Assembly: GCF_003367175.1 (NCBI RefSeq) | Contig: NZ_QRGA01000007.1 | Location: 31,042 to 95,041 of the forward strand | Length of the DNA stretch: 64,000 nucleotides | Direction: 5' to 3' | Origin: Trinickia dinghuensis | Lineage (GTDB): Bacteria; Pseudomonadota; Gammaproteobacteria; Burkholderiales; Burkholderiaceae | In this document: positions 8,587-16,502 of the stretch, one piece after another | Layout of the letters: every line of letters starts with the position of its first letter | Numbering within the stretch: position 1 is the stretch's first letter | Program-made: the position numbers and the translations under genes | The notes under the pieces: generated by a model | Databases searched by the model: none | What the model was told of the DNA's origin: nothing | The model's input: only the letters and a program-made list of their open reading frames with translations

Positions 8587-9817
8587 ATCGGCACACGACT
8601 TCCTTGCTCGTCGCTTCAATAACCAGCACCAGAACTGGCTCGCAGGGGAGGGAGCTTGGCCGCTGGTCGTCGCGCTGGGTGCACCTACTGACACGGACAT
8701 CGCCGAGGATGCTTCGGCGGTTAGAACGTGGGCCTTTGCTTGGCAGTCGAGAAGCGGTCCGGGCGAGGTTATCTTTGAGGAGCGCCAATTCGCTCGGTTT
8801 GGCAGGCACCGCTTTCCTGTCAGACTGAGCTTCGCGGATGCGACTGCCGTTGCGACTGCAGTCGGTCAGACCAGACGTTGGGAAACGGCAACGGGGCGCT
8901 ACCAGCAGATGCTAAGTCGCTGGCCCACGCTCGCACAAAGCAAAGTCTTGGCGTCGAAGTTCGATGTGTTAGCCGACTACTTGCCAGAAGACTTCGAGCG
9001 ATTGGTGACCCTCTTGACATGGCTACAAGCGAATCCCGATTCCGGACTCTACCTTCGGCAGCTTCCCGTGAAGGGGCTCGACACAAAATGGTTGGAGAAG
9101 CGAGCGGGCTTAGTGGCAGGGCTTCTTCGGTCGTTGCGCGAAGTCAGTGTGGATGAAAGCGACTTCCATGCGCTGTTCGGCCTGAGGAAGCCTGCGCACA
9201 GGGTCCGAATCCGACTTTTGTGTCCGGCATTGCGCGAACGCGTCGGCGGCCTCTGTGACATCGAGGCACCTATAGGTGAACTTGCGGCGCTGCCCATTAA
9301 GCCCAAGGCAGTGGTTATCGTCGAGAATCTGGAGACGGGTGTGGCACTCCCTGACGTTTCGGGTACGGTGGTAATCATGCGCCTCGGTAACGCGGTGAGC
9401 GCGTTGCATGTCCTAGGATGGCTGCAAGGGTCGCAGGTTGTCTACTGGGGCGACATCGACACCCACGGTTTCGCAATCCTAGACCGCGCGCGGAGGGTCC
9501 TGCCACAGCTCCGGTCGGTGCTTATGGACGAAGCGACACTGGTTGCGCATCAGCCGCTTTGGGTGCAGGAACCCTCGCTGTGTGCTAACGCCGCGTTTGC
9601 TGAACTGACGGTCGAAGAGCGCCGTGTATACGACAACCTGCGTGCTGATTGCTGGGGGCCGCGCGTCCGCCTCGAACAGGAGCGCCTCGACTGGGCTACT
9701 TCGATGGCGGTGCTAATGCAGGCTCTCGAATGTCGGACAAACGTTGAGGAAGGGTTAGGGCCATCTGCTGCTCCAAACTGGAGTGACCCCTTAGAGTTGG
9801 ACGATTTGACAGAGTAA
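8561..9817 (+). CDS. jetD: Wadjet nuclease JetD (DUF3322/DUF2220, Toprim)
   Basis: A 418-residue protein with an N-terminal DUF3322 arm (about 1-190) and a C-terminal DUF2220 Toprim domain related to topoisomerase VI subunit A. The Toprim acidic residues are visible: E255 in VIVENLETG, and D298 and D300 in WGDIDTHGF. In Wadjet, JetD cleaves small circular DNA after loop extrusion by JetABC. It overlaps jetC by 26 nt and closes the operon. Intact catalytic residues imply a functional system. The 165 nt after it hold no gene. Confidence 0.93.
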   Translation: MPKKLLSPESAHDFLARRFNNQHQNWLAGEGAWPLVVALGAPTDTDIAEDASAVRTWAFAWQSRSGPGEVIFEERQFARFGRHRFPVRLSFADATAVATAVGQTRRWETATGRYQQMLSRWPTLAQSKVLASKFDVLADYLPEDFERLVTLLTWLQANPDSGLYLRQLPVKGLDTKWLEKRAGLVAGLLRSLREVSVDESDFHALFGLRKPAHRVRIRLLCPALRERVGGLCDIEAPIGELAALPIKPKAVVIVENLETGVALPDVSGTVVIMRLGNAVSALHVLGWLQGSQVVYWGDIDTHGFAILDRARRVLPQLRSVLMDEATLVAHQPLWVQEPSLCANAAFAELTVEERRVYDNLRADCWGPRVRLEQERLDWATSMAVLMQALECRTNVEEGLGPSAAPNWSDPLELDDLTE

Positions 9818-9982
9818 AACTCGGACTTCGGCGTCCCAAAGAAGCTCGCCATCGCAGCGTTGCAACGGCAGACAGAGGGGTCTTCCCAAACATTTACCAA
9901 GGCCTACCGCCGTACTGGAAATTGTGCGGCGCCCACGGTACCCTCCCTAATTCGTGGGAAGAATAACTAAGAGAGGGCCTCA

Positions 9983-10287
9983 GTGTCGAAACTCAAGTTC
10001 GATGGCGTCGCGCATCAAATCTCGCTCGTTGACTCGTCGGGCAACACCGTCGGGACGTGGGCGGCTTACAACAACGTCGACAGCCACGCGACGATCCGTC
10101 ACGTCGCGAACGGAAGCCACACGGTCCAGGAATCAGCACATCCGACGACGCGATGAGCGCGATCAGCGGATTGATGGCGCGGGACGCCCTCACGGCCGTC
10201 GAAGTGACCAACAACAGCGCGCCCCTGGCTCACGCAGCATCTCACCGAAACCGGAATCACAGTCTTCAGGGGCGCCCTCGTGGATAA
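9983..10287 (+). pseudogene. Internally deleted secreted-effector-like gene (DUF2778/L,D-transpeptidase-like?)
   Basis: A GTG at 9983 opens 57 codons (SKLKFDGVAHQISLVD..., then GTWAAYNNVDSHATI) that stop at 10156. A second frame, open until TAA 10287, then continues with SDDAMSAISGLMARD and EVTNNSAPLAHA. From memory, these look like the N- and C-terminal ends of one family of small L,D-transpeptidase-like peptidoglycan effectors. The middle, including the catalytic His/Cys region expected before SDDAM, is absent. The C-terminal frame stops inside the start of the next gene (GTGGATAA), as a coupled effector-immunity pair would. The family name is tentative. Confidence 0.45.
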
Positions 10288-10729
10288 GCGCAAGCGCAAT
10301 TGGCTCTCAACGGGAATCGTTGCCGCGTTGGCCTCAGCGTGTCTGACCACGGTGCCGATGGCGCAAGCCAAGGTGTGCTCGGAGCGCGACGCCACAGCCG
10401 CAGATGCGATGGTCGATCACCTCGACAGTTGGTCGCAGGTGAACGTTACGTTCACCAAGTATGGGCACTGCGATGATGGCGAGATCGCCGAGGGCAACTC
10501 CGAGGGCATTGCTCGGCTGTTGGTCGATCACTGGGAAACGCTGCCTCAGCTCGGCGTGCTGATTCGACGCAATCCACGGCTGAAGGCATTCGTTCTCCGT
10601 CACATCGACTCGACGCTCGATACGGTCGACCTCACCAAGATTTCCTCGCTGGCCACCTCATCTTGCCCGCCTGGTATGGGCGCGCTGTGTCATGACTTGG
10701 GGACTGTCGCATCAAAGGCAGGCCACTAA
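10280..10729 (+). CDS. Small exported protein, possible orphan immunity protein
   Basis: A 149-residue protein beginning with GTG 10280. It has an N-terminal signal peptide (basic KRKRN, then a hydrophobic stretch to about residue 30, MAQAK) and a mature periplasmic domain with four cysteines that could form disulfides. I do not recognise the family. Its start overlaps the stop of the broken effector-like gene by 8 nt. A periplasmic location fits an immunity protein against a cell-wall-acting effector, but this rests on context only. Confidence 0.6.
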   Translation: MDKRKRNWLSTGIVAALASACLTTVPMAQAKVCSERDATAADAMVDHLDSWSQVNVTFTKYGHCDDGEIAEGNSEGIARLLVDHWETLPQLGVLIRRNPRLKAFVLRHIDSTLDTVDLTKISSLATSSCPPGMGALCHDLGTVASKAGH

Positions 10730-10774
10730 CGATCCCGAAGCTCACTCCCCGACTCCCGAAATCGTCAAAAAGTA

Positions 10775-10788
10775 AAATGTTGACATTT
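10775..10788. promoter_or_regulatory. Palindrome over a -35-like element upstream of the GntR gene
   Basis: AAATGT-TG-ACATTT is a perfect 6-bp inverted repeat. It contains TTGACA (10780-10785); a weak -10-like TAGACT lies 17 nt further on (10803-10808), only 8 nt before the regulator ATG. This could be an autoregulatory operator and promoter, with a leaderless or very short-leader transcript. Confidence 0.35.
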
Positions 10789-10816
10789 CACAATCCGACT
10801 CCTAGACTTCGCTTCC

Positions 10817-11542
10817 ATGGACACCGATCACACCTCCACCCCCGTTTCCCTGGCTGACTTCCGGGCGAACACGCTGACCAATGTCGTTCAGCGCGAGATT
10901 GAGCGCATGATTTTGAGCGGCGAGCTGAAGCCGGGCGAGCGCCTAAACGAAAAGGCGGTCGCGGATAAGCTCTCCGTGAGCCGTGGCCCGGTGCGGGAAG
11001 CGTGCCGAGCGCTGGCCGAGCTGGGTCTCGTCTACCAGATCCCTCAGCGCGGCGTCTTTATTCAGGAAGTCACACGCGACGACGCAATCGAGGTCTACGA
11101 CCTCCGGGCGGGTTTAACCGCACTGGCGTCCTCGCTACTCGCCCCGATCCTGACGCCCGAGATGGCCCAGCAACTCGACAGCTACGTAGACCAGATGCAA
11201 GACGCCGCCGAAAAAGGCGACTTTTCCCGCTTCGATCCGCTGAACCTCGAGTTCCACGATTACATCGTGCGTTCAACGGGCAACTCCCGGTTGATCAAGC
11301 TCTATCGCGGCTTCGTCAAAGAGTTTCATCTGTTCCGCGTCCACGGCATGGTGCAGCGTGGCGCGCTGCTCGAGTCGAACGAGGAGCATCGGCAGATCGT
11401 GAGCGCGTTGAAGTCGCACGATTCCCGCCTCGGTTACGAGAACAGTTTCACCCACGTGTCGAAGGGCAAGGAGCGGATGCTCATCGCATTGGACAACATG
11501 GCGAAAGCAGGCTCACGCGACGCAGGCGACAAAATAGCCTGA
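10817..11542 (+). CDS. GntR-family transcriptional regulator, FCD (FadR) subfamily
   Basis: A 241-residue regulator with an N-terminal winged helix (about 18-85; core LKPGERLNEKAVADKLSVS) and a C-terminal all-helical FCD ligand-binding domain (about 95-225). The FCD domain carries a metal-binding-type pattern, including the HDYI histidine and later histidines. FCD regulators usually repress catabolic or uptake genes and are released by a carboxylate effector. It is first in a cluster of a decarboxylase-like gene, a tricarboxylate transporter and a porin. TTAG-N5-CTAA-like sites before three downstream genes fit the FadR-type consensus, so local control is likely. Confidence 0.88.
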   Translation: MDTDHTSTPVSLADFRANTLTNVVQREIERMILSGELKPGERLNEKAVADKLSVSRGPVREACRALAELGLVYQIPQRGVFIQEVTRDDAIEVYDLRAGLTALASSLLAPILTPEMAQQLDSYVDQMQDAAEKGDFSRFDPLNLEFHDYIVRSTGNSRLIKLYRGFVKEFHLFRVHGMVQRGALLESNEEHRQIVSALKSHDSRLGYENSFTHVSKGKERMLIALDNMAKAGSRDAGDKIA

Positions 11543-11609
11543 TTGAAGACCGCGGCGCGCCGGCCGGTCTCGAAAGGCGCAACGCGGCTTCGCGGTGCGA
11601 ATGATTTCG

Positions 11610-11622
11610 TTAGTACTACTGA
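11610..11622. promoter_or_regulatory. Predicted GntR/FCD operator 1
   Basis: TTAG-TACTA-CTGA, about 90 nt before the decarboxylase-like gene. It matches the TTAG-N5-CTAA pattern at 17627 and 18763 except for one base in the right arm. Confidence 0.5.
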
Positions 11623-11711
11623 TTAATTTGAATTGATTCGATTTCGTTTGGCTCGCCGACGTGACGAGCGTGCAGGCTGGATCCCCAATCAAAACATCGT
11701 ACTAGACCGCT

Positions 11712-12695
11712 ATGCTCGAACTATCGCTGGCTTGCCAGAACACGGACCGCACCCGAGCGTTGCTCGAGAACCGGGTCACCATCGACGGAGTGAAAATCCA
11801 CTTCGTGACCGGTCCCGCCGAAGAATTGTTTCAGCGTGCGTTTCGACATGCGGAGTTCGATATCTCCGAGTTGTCGCTGGGCACGCATTTGCTGACGACG
11901 GCGCGCGCGGCAAGCCATTACATCGGCGTGCCGGTGTTCCTCTCGCGAGCGTTCCGGCACTCGGCGGTCTACATCCGCGGCGATAGAGGAATTGATTCGG
12001 CCGATGCGCTGAAGGGGCGTCGCATCGGTGTCCCGGATTTCCAGCAAACGGCCGGCATTTGGGTGCGCGGCATGCTTGCCGACGAATACGGCATCGGCAA
12101 TCGCGATGTGCGATGGGTGATCGGTGGTCTCGAACAGACAGGCCGAGCCGCACGCGTTCCGTACACGCTGCCCTCCGATATCCAAGTCGAGCCGATCGCG
12201 CCCGACCAAACCTTGTCCCGTCTGCTCGATGCCGGCGAGATCGATGCGGTGATCGCCCCTAAGCCGCCGTCGTGTTTCGGGCGAAACGAACACGTGCGTC
12301 GGCTGTTCCCCGTGCCTCGCGAAGTCGAGCAAACCTGGTTTCGCAAGACGGGAATCTTTCCGCCGATGCACACGCTGGGCATCCGCCGCTCCCTCGTCGA
12401 AAAGCATCCGTGGCTTCCGGTCAATGTGTACGCCGCGTTCAAGAAGGCGCGCGATCTCGCGCTGACCGAGCTGCAAATGACCGACACCTTGCGCGTCATG
12501 CATCCGTGGATCACCGAGGAGCTTGACCAGGTGAGGGCACTGATGGGGCATGACTTCTGGCGTTACGGCGTGAAAGAGTGCCGCGACGAACTCGATACGT
12601 TGCAGCGCTACGCGCTGAGCGACGGTTTGATCGAGCGGCCCGTACCGATCGATGACCTATTTGCACCGAGCACTTCCGAGGCCTTTAATTTTTAG
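11712..12695 (+). CDS. 4,5-dihydroxyphthalate decarboxylase-like protein (periplasmic-binding fold)
   Basis: A 327-residue protein of the family that includes 4,5-dihydroxyphthalate decarboxylase (Pht5) and related solute-binding-fold proteins. There is no signal peptide, so it is cytoplasmic and more likely an enzyme than a transporter component. Family-like segments are ELSLGTHLL, RRIGVPDFQQTAG, the DAGEIDAVIAPKPP region and the PMHTLGIRRSLVEKHPWLP region. It sits downstream of the GntR regulator and upstream of the VOC and tct genes, suggesting catabolism of an imported (aromatic) carboxylate. The exact substrate cannot be read from sequence. A start further upstream is not supported. Confidence 0.75.
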   Translation: MLELSLACQNTDRTRALLENRVTIDGVKIHFVTGPAEELFQRAFRHAEFDISELSLGTHLLTTARAASHYIGVPVFLSRAFRHSAVYIRGDRGIDSADALKGRRIGVPDFQQTAGIWVRGMLADEYGIGNRDVRWVIGGLEQTGRAARVPYTLPSDIQVEPIAPDQTLSRLLDAGEIDAVIAPKPPSCFGRNEHVRRLFPVPREVEQTWFRKTGIFPPMHTLGIRRSLVEKHPWLPVNVYAAFKKARDLALTELQMTDTLRVMHPWITEELDQVRALMGHDFWRYGVKECRDELDTLQRYALSDGLIERPVPIDDLFAPSTSEAFNF

Positions 12696-12764
12696 TCGAG
12701 CGGACCTTCAACAACAACGGCGATTTCTTTAACCGGCAACACCTTACTTCTGATGGAGAGTCAC

Positions 12765-13145
12765 ATGTCGCGCATTGTTCACCTTGCTGTCAAAGTCGAT
12801 GACCTCGAGGCAGCCACCCTTTTTTACACTGAGGTATTCGGCTTCAAGGAGGTGAAGACCGGCCGTAACCGCGAGCACATTTCGCGTCACATGACGGACG
12901 GCCACATCGACTTCACCCTCATGAAGTACGACAGCGAAGATTCCCACGAAGCGCAGTTGGCCGGTCCCGGTCCGAGGCTGCATCACTGGGGCGTGACGGT
13001 GGACGATCAAGAGACCGCCGCGGAAAAGATTCGCCAGTACGGCGGCGAGATCCTTTCGGCGAAGGGCGAAGGCGCGCTGAAGTTCCGCGCACCGGACGGC
13101 ACGATCGCCGAAGTCGTAAAGCCGGGGCGCTATAACGAGCAGTGA
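12765..13145 (+). CDS. VOC (glyoxalase/bleomycin-resistance/dioxygenase) family protein
   Basis: A 126-residue protein starting at ATG 12765, chosen because GGAGAG at 12755-12760 is properly spaced; the frame extends four codons further upstream. One vicinal-oxygen-chelate module is visible: RIVHLAVKVDDLEAATLFYTE at the start, a central HHWGVTVDD, and a C-terminal FRAPDGTIAEVV. H, H and E are candidate metal ligands. Such single-module VOC proteins include lyases, isomerases and dioxygenases. Its place between a decarboxylase-like gene and an uptake system suggests a catabolic step, with the reaction unknown. Confidence 0.8.
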   Translation: MSRIVHLAVKVDDLEAATLFYTEVFGFKEVKTGRNREHISRHMTDGHIDFTLMKYDSEDSHEAQLAGPGPRLHHWGVTVDDQETAAEKIRQYGGEILSAKGEGALKFRAPDGTIAEVVKPGRYNEQ

Positions 13146-13230
13146 CCGCGTGAGGTGGTTCGCCCCGAATCGATCGTCAGGCAAGGCCATCCTCGCGATG
13201 GCGTTGCCGGCGTCGAATGCTGGAGGAGAC

Positions 13231-13773
13231 ATGAAGAGCATCAACAAAGATGTATGGCTCGCGCTCGGCGTCATTGCGCTTGCCGGCGCCTACCTGATCA
13301 TGGATATGCGCTTGCCCGAGGTTCGCTTGAGCGATCCGTTGGGCCCCAAGGTCTTTCCCGCGTTGGTGGGCATCGGTCTCATCGTGTCGGCGCTGTTGTT
13401 GCTGCGGGAGACCGCGGCCAACCGCCACGAACGCTCGCCACGCGTTGCCGAACCACCGGCCGCAAAATCATCCGATGCGCCCGCCGTCCCGGACTATTCT
13501 CAAACCGAGCAAAACGAACAAGCCGAGCAATCGAAGCACCACGCGTTCGTTCTCGTCGGCATGCTGGTATGGACTGGCGCCTACTACGCGTGCTTTGAGC
13601 GCCTCGGCTACCTGGTCTCGACCACGGGATTCCTGTTCGGTCTACTCGCCTATTTCAACCGCAAACGCCTCAAAACGAATCTTGCGATCGCGCTGGGCGT
13701 GACGGTCGTTCTTGATCTGCTGTTTGCTCAGCTTCTCGGTGTTCCGATGCCGACGGGTCTTCTTCCTTTTTGA
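13231..13773 (+). CDS. tctB: Tripartite tricarboxylate transporter small membrane subunit TctB (DUF1468)
   Basis: A 180-residue DUF1468 protein. ATG 13231 is preferred because GGAGGAG lies just upstream, although the frame opens at 13150. It has four predicted membrane helices: about 7-25, 42-60, a pair after residue 105, and a last one near the C-terminus ending in PMPTGLLPF. Between helices 2 and 3 is a long hydrophilic linker rich in Ala, Pro, Glu and Gln. TctB is the small membrane subunit that works with TctA and the periplasmic binder TctC. The order tctB-tctA is normal; the binder here comes later, after an inserted gene pair. Confidence 0.88.
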   Translation: MKSINKDVWLALGVIALAGAYLIMDMRLPEVRLSDPLGPKVFPALVGIGLIVSALLLLRETAANRHERSPRVAEPPAAKSSDAPAVPDYSQTEQNEQAEQSKHHAFVLVGMLVWTGAYYACFERLGYLVSTTGFLFGLLAYFNRKRLKTNLAIALGVTVVLDLLFAQLLGVPMPTGLLPF

Positions 13774-13785
13774 GGTAGGCGGGAC

Positions 13786-15330
13786 ATGAATAGCTTGGAT
13801 GGAATCGTGCATGGGCTAGCGATCGCCGCTACGCCAACGCACTTGCTCTATACGCTGATCGGCGTGTTCATCGGCACGTTGATCAGCCACTTGCCGGGCA
13901 TCGGCCCCTCGGCGGGTATCGCCTTGCTGATTCCGGTCACGTTCGGCATGGATCCGACCACGGCCTTGATGATGCTGACCGGTATCTACTACGGGTGCAT
14001 GTATGGCGGCGCGGTCACGGCGATTCTGCTCAACACGCCGGGCGACGCGGCAGCGGTGATGACGGTATTGGATGGCTATCCGTTAGCAAGGAAGGGCAGA
14101 GCGGCGGCTACGCTGGCGATCGCCGCGGTCAGTTCGTTCATCGCCGGCATGATCGGCGTGACGGCACTCTCGTTCGTCGCGGCACCGCTCGCGGCCTTCG
14201 CGCTGCATTTCGGGCCGGCCGAATACTTCGCGCTGATCTGCTTCGCGCTCTCCACGGTGAGTGCGCTGACCGGCAAGTCGCTGGCGAAAGGGATGTTGGC
14301 GGTATTCCTCGGGCTCGGGTTGGCCACGGTCGGCATCGACCTGCAAAGCGGGGTGGCGCGTTTCACGCTCGGCTTCGTCCAGTTGCAGGATCGGGTGAAT
14401 TTTCTGGTGGTGGTCGTGGGGCTGTTCGCCATCGCGGAGGTGAGCCGAATGGTGGAGGGCGCGCTCGGCGGCACGCTGCATACGGTGAAGGTGGACGGCA
14501 AGCTTTGGTTCACGCGCGCCGAATGGCGGCGCGCACGGCCGGCGATCTTTCGCGGCTCGTTCGTCGGATTTCTCTGCGGTGCCGCCCCCGGGCTCGGCGG
14601 CACGCTTTCCGCGATGCTCTCTTACGTGCTCGAGAAGAAGCTGTCGAAGCACCCCGAGGAATTCGGGCATGGCGCGATCGAAGGCGTCGCCGCGCCGGAA
14701 GCAGCGACCAATGCCGACACCTGTGGGGCATTCGTGCATCTGCTGGCGCTCGGCGTGCCCGGTTCGGGCGCGACGGCGGTCATCATGGGCGCGTTCATCA
14801 TGTATGGCATGCAACCGGGCCCGATGCTCTTTCATACGCAGCCCGATCTGGTCTGGGGCCTCATTGCGAGCATGTATATCGGCAACATCATGCTGCTCGT
14901 GCTGAACCTTCCCCTCGTCGGCATCCTGTCGCGCATCCTCTATATCCCGCCGCGCGTGCTGTTGTGCGTGATTCTCGTGATTGCGTCGACGGGCGTGTAT
15001 TCGTTCAACAACGACACGTTCGATCTGTTCCTCGCGCTCTTTTTCGGCGTGGTGGGCTATGTGTTTCGCAAGTTCGACATTCCCAAGGCGCCGCTGTTGT
15101 TCGGGTTGATTCTCGGTCACACGCTCGAACAATCGTTTCGCCAGGCGCTGACGATTTCGAACGGCGATCCGACGACGTTCCTGCGCAGCCCGATCGCCGC
15201 GACCTTGCTCGGGTGTGCTGCGGTGAGCATTGCGGCGTCGCTCTGGAGCCGACGCAAGGAGATGGTCGCGCTGTCGAACGAGCTGCGCGATCGGGTTCCC
15301 GATCATCAGTTGGCGGACGAGCCGCGTTGA
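13786..15330 (+). CDS. tctA: Tripartite tricarboxylate transporter large permease TctA
   Basis: A 514-residue TctA-family permease with about 11-12 membrane segments. Conserved family motifs are the LPGIGPSAGIALLIPVTFGM region near residue 34, YGGAVTAILLNTPG near 74, and the second inverted half with GAAPGLGGTLSAMLSY near 265 and ALGVPGSGATAVIMG near 325. It imports a carboxylate using an ion gradient together with TctB and TctC. It starts 12 nt after tctB. The likely substrate is the one degraded by the neighbouring decarboxylase/VOC genes (inference). Confidence 0.95.
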   Translation: MNSLDGIVHGLAIAATPTHLLYTLIGVFIGTLISHLPGIGPSAGIALLIPVTFGMDPTTALMMLTGIYYGCMYGGAVTAILLNTPGDAAAVMTVLDGYPLARKGRAAATLAIAAVSSFIAGMIGVTALSFVAAPLAAFALHFGPAEYFALICFALSTVSALTGKSLAKGMLAVFLGLGLATVGIDLQSGVARFTLGFVQLQDRVNFLVVVVGLFAIAEVSRMVEGALGGTLHTVKVDGKLWFTRAEWRRARPAIFRGSFVGFLCGAAPGLGGTLSAMLSYVLEKKLSKHPEEFGHGAIEGVAAPEAATNADTCGAFVHLLALGVPGSGATAVIMGAFIMYGMQPGPMLFHTQPDLVWGLIASMYIGNIMLLVLNLPLVGILSRILYIPPRVLLCVILVIASTGVYSFNNDTFDLFLALFFGVVGYVFRKFDIPKAPLLFGLILGHTLEQSFRQALTISNGDPTTFLRSPIAATLLGCAAVSIAASLWSRRKEMVALSNELRDRVPDHQLADEPR

Positions 15331-15360
15331 GCGTGGCGGTTTCGGACAAGGCGAATCGAC

Positions 15361-15933
15361 ATGGACACGGCATTGGAAGCGGGCGCGGCAAAAGTATCGC
15401 TACGAGACATCGTTTCGGTGTTTGCGCGCGTGGGCTTGACCAGTTTCGGCGGCGGGTTGTCGGCATGGATCTACCGGGAGGCCGTCACCGAGCGAGGCTG
15501 GCTCAGCAACGACGAATTTCTCGGTGCGCTGACGCTCGGGCAGATCGTGCCCGGCTCGAACGTGGTCAACCTGTCGATCTACATCGGCTACCGGCTGCGC
15601 GGCGCCCTCGGCAGTGTCTTGGCCGCCGCTTCGCTGCTCTTGCCGCCGATGGTTGTCATTGTCGTCTTCGCATTGATGTATCGCGAACTCAGTGAACTCG
15701 TCTGGCTGCACCGGTTTCTTGAAGGCGTCGCGGCTGCGGCCGTCGGTATGACGGCGTCGGTGGGCGTTCGGAGCGCCAAGAAGATTCTTTCCCGGCAGCG
15801 CGTGATGCTCGTGCCGATCGTCGCGGTATTGATTGCGATCGGGATCCTGCGTTGGCCGCTGGTGCCCGTTGCGCTCGTCGTTGGCGCGGCCGGTTTGACG
15901 CTCGCGTACGGAGGTGAACGTCGTGCGCGATAA
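15361..15933 (+). CDS. Chromate-transporter (CHR) family half-protein 1
   Basis: A 190-residue short-chain CHR protein with about six membrane segments. It shows the family signature FGGGLSAWIYREAV, then ERGWLSNDEFLGALTLGQ and IVPGSNVVNLSIYIGYR. Short CHR proteins act as pairs that together equal one full ChrA antiporter. It overlaps the second half by 20 nt. It is unusual that the pair lies between tctA and tctC on the same strand, so it may export or import an anion related to the catabolic substrate rather than chromate. That is inference; the family name does not prove chromate transport. Confidence 0.85.
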   Translation: MDTALEAGAAKVSLRDIVSVFARVGLTSFGGGLSAWIYREAVTERGWLSNDEFLGALTLGQIVPGSNVVNLSIYIGYRLRGALGSVLAAASLLLPPMVVIVVFALMYRELSELVWLHRFLEGVAAAAVGMTASVGVRSAKKILSRQRVMLVPIVAVLIAIGILRWPLVPVALVVGAAGLTLAYGGERRAR

Positions 15934-16456
15934 CGTCTACTTGCAGCTCGTTGCCGTGTTCGCGCCGCTCTCGTTGCTATCGATCGGCGGCGGACAGAGC
16001 ATCGTCGCGGACATCAACATGCAGGCGGTCACGTTGCATCACTGGGTGACGCAGACGGATTTCGTCGAACTCTTTGCTCTGTCGCGCGCAGCACCGGGGC
16101 CCGGCGCGCTGCTGACGACGCTCATTGGATTGAGAGCCGCGGGGGTGATCGGTGCCATCGTCGCTTCGGTGGCTTTGTTCGTGCCGTCGTCCATCTTGGC
16201 CTACGCCGCCACGGCGGCCTGGACGCGACACGATCGGCATCCGTGGCACGGCGTGATCGAACGCGGCCTTGCGCCCGTCGCAACGGGGCTCATGCTCGCG
16301 AGCGCGTTGACGGTGCTGCGGGCCTCGCCGTCGACATGGATTTCATCCGGACTCGCCGGAATCGCATTGCTGGTTTTCTTAACGAAGCCACGGTGTCATG
16401 CGCTCATCGTCCTGTTCGGCGCTGGTTTGCTCAACGTGGTCATCGGGTATTGGTAA
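15914..16456 (+). CDS. Chromate-transporter (CHR) family half-protein 2
   Basis: A 180-residue partner of the preceding gene, starting at GTG 15914 inside it (a GGAGGT-like site precedes). The CHR signature recurs as LSIGGGQSIVADI, then the downstream SRAAPGPGALLTTLIGLRAAG. It has about five or six membrane segments. The two halves have the opposite-topology pairing known for short-chain CHR proteins, and the 20-nt overlap indicates coupled translation. tctC begins 46 nt after its stop. Confidence 0.85.
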   Translation: MNVVRDNVYLQLVAVFAPLSLLSIGGGQSIVADINMQAVTLHHWVTQTDFVELFALSRAAPGPGALLTTLIGLRAAGVIGAIVASVALFVPSSILAYAATAAWTRHDRHPWHGVIERGLAPVATGLMLASALTVLRASPSTWISSGLAGIALLVFLTKPRCHALIVLFGAGLLNVVIGYW

Positions 16457-16502
16457 GGCGGCCTGCGCCGCGAATGATGGATTCATTTGGAGGAGACAAC
16501 TC

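Noticed and set aside
13995-15695. 566-residue plus-strand ORF in another frame across tctA and the CHR gene
   Set aside because: It spans two genes with clear family motifs in the correct frames and has none of its own.
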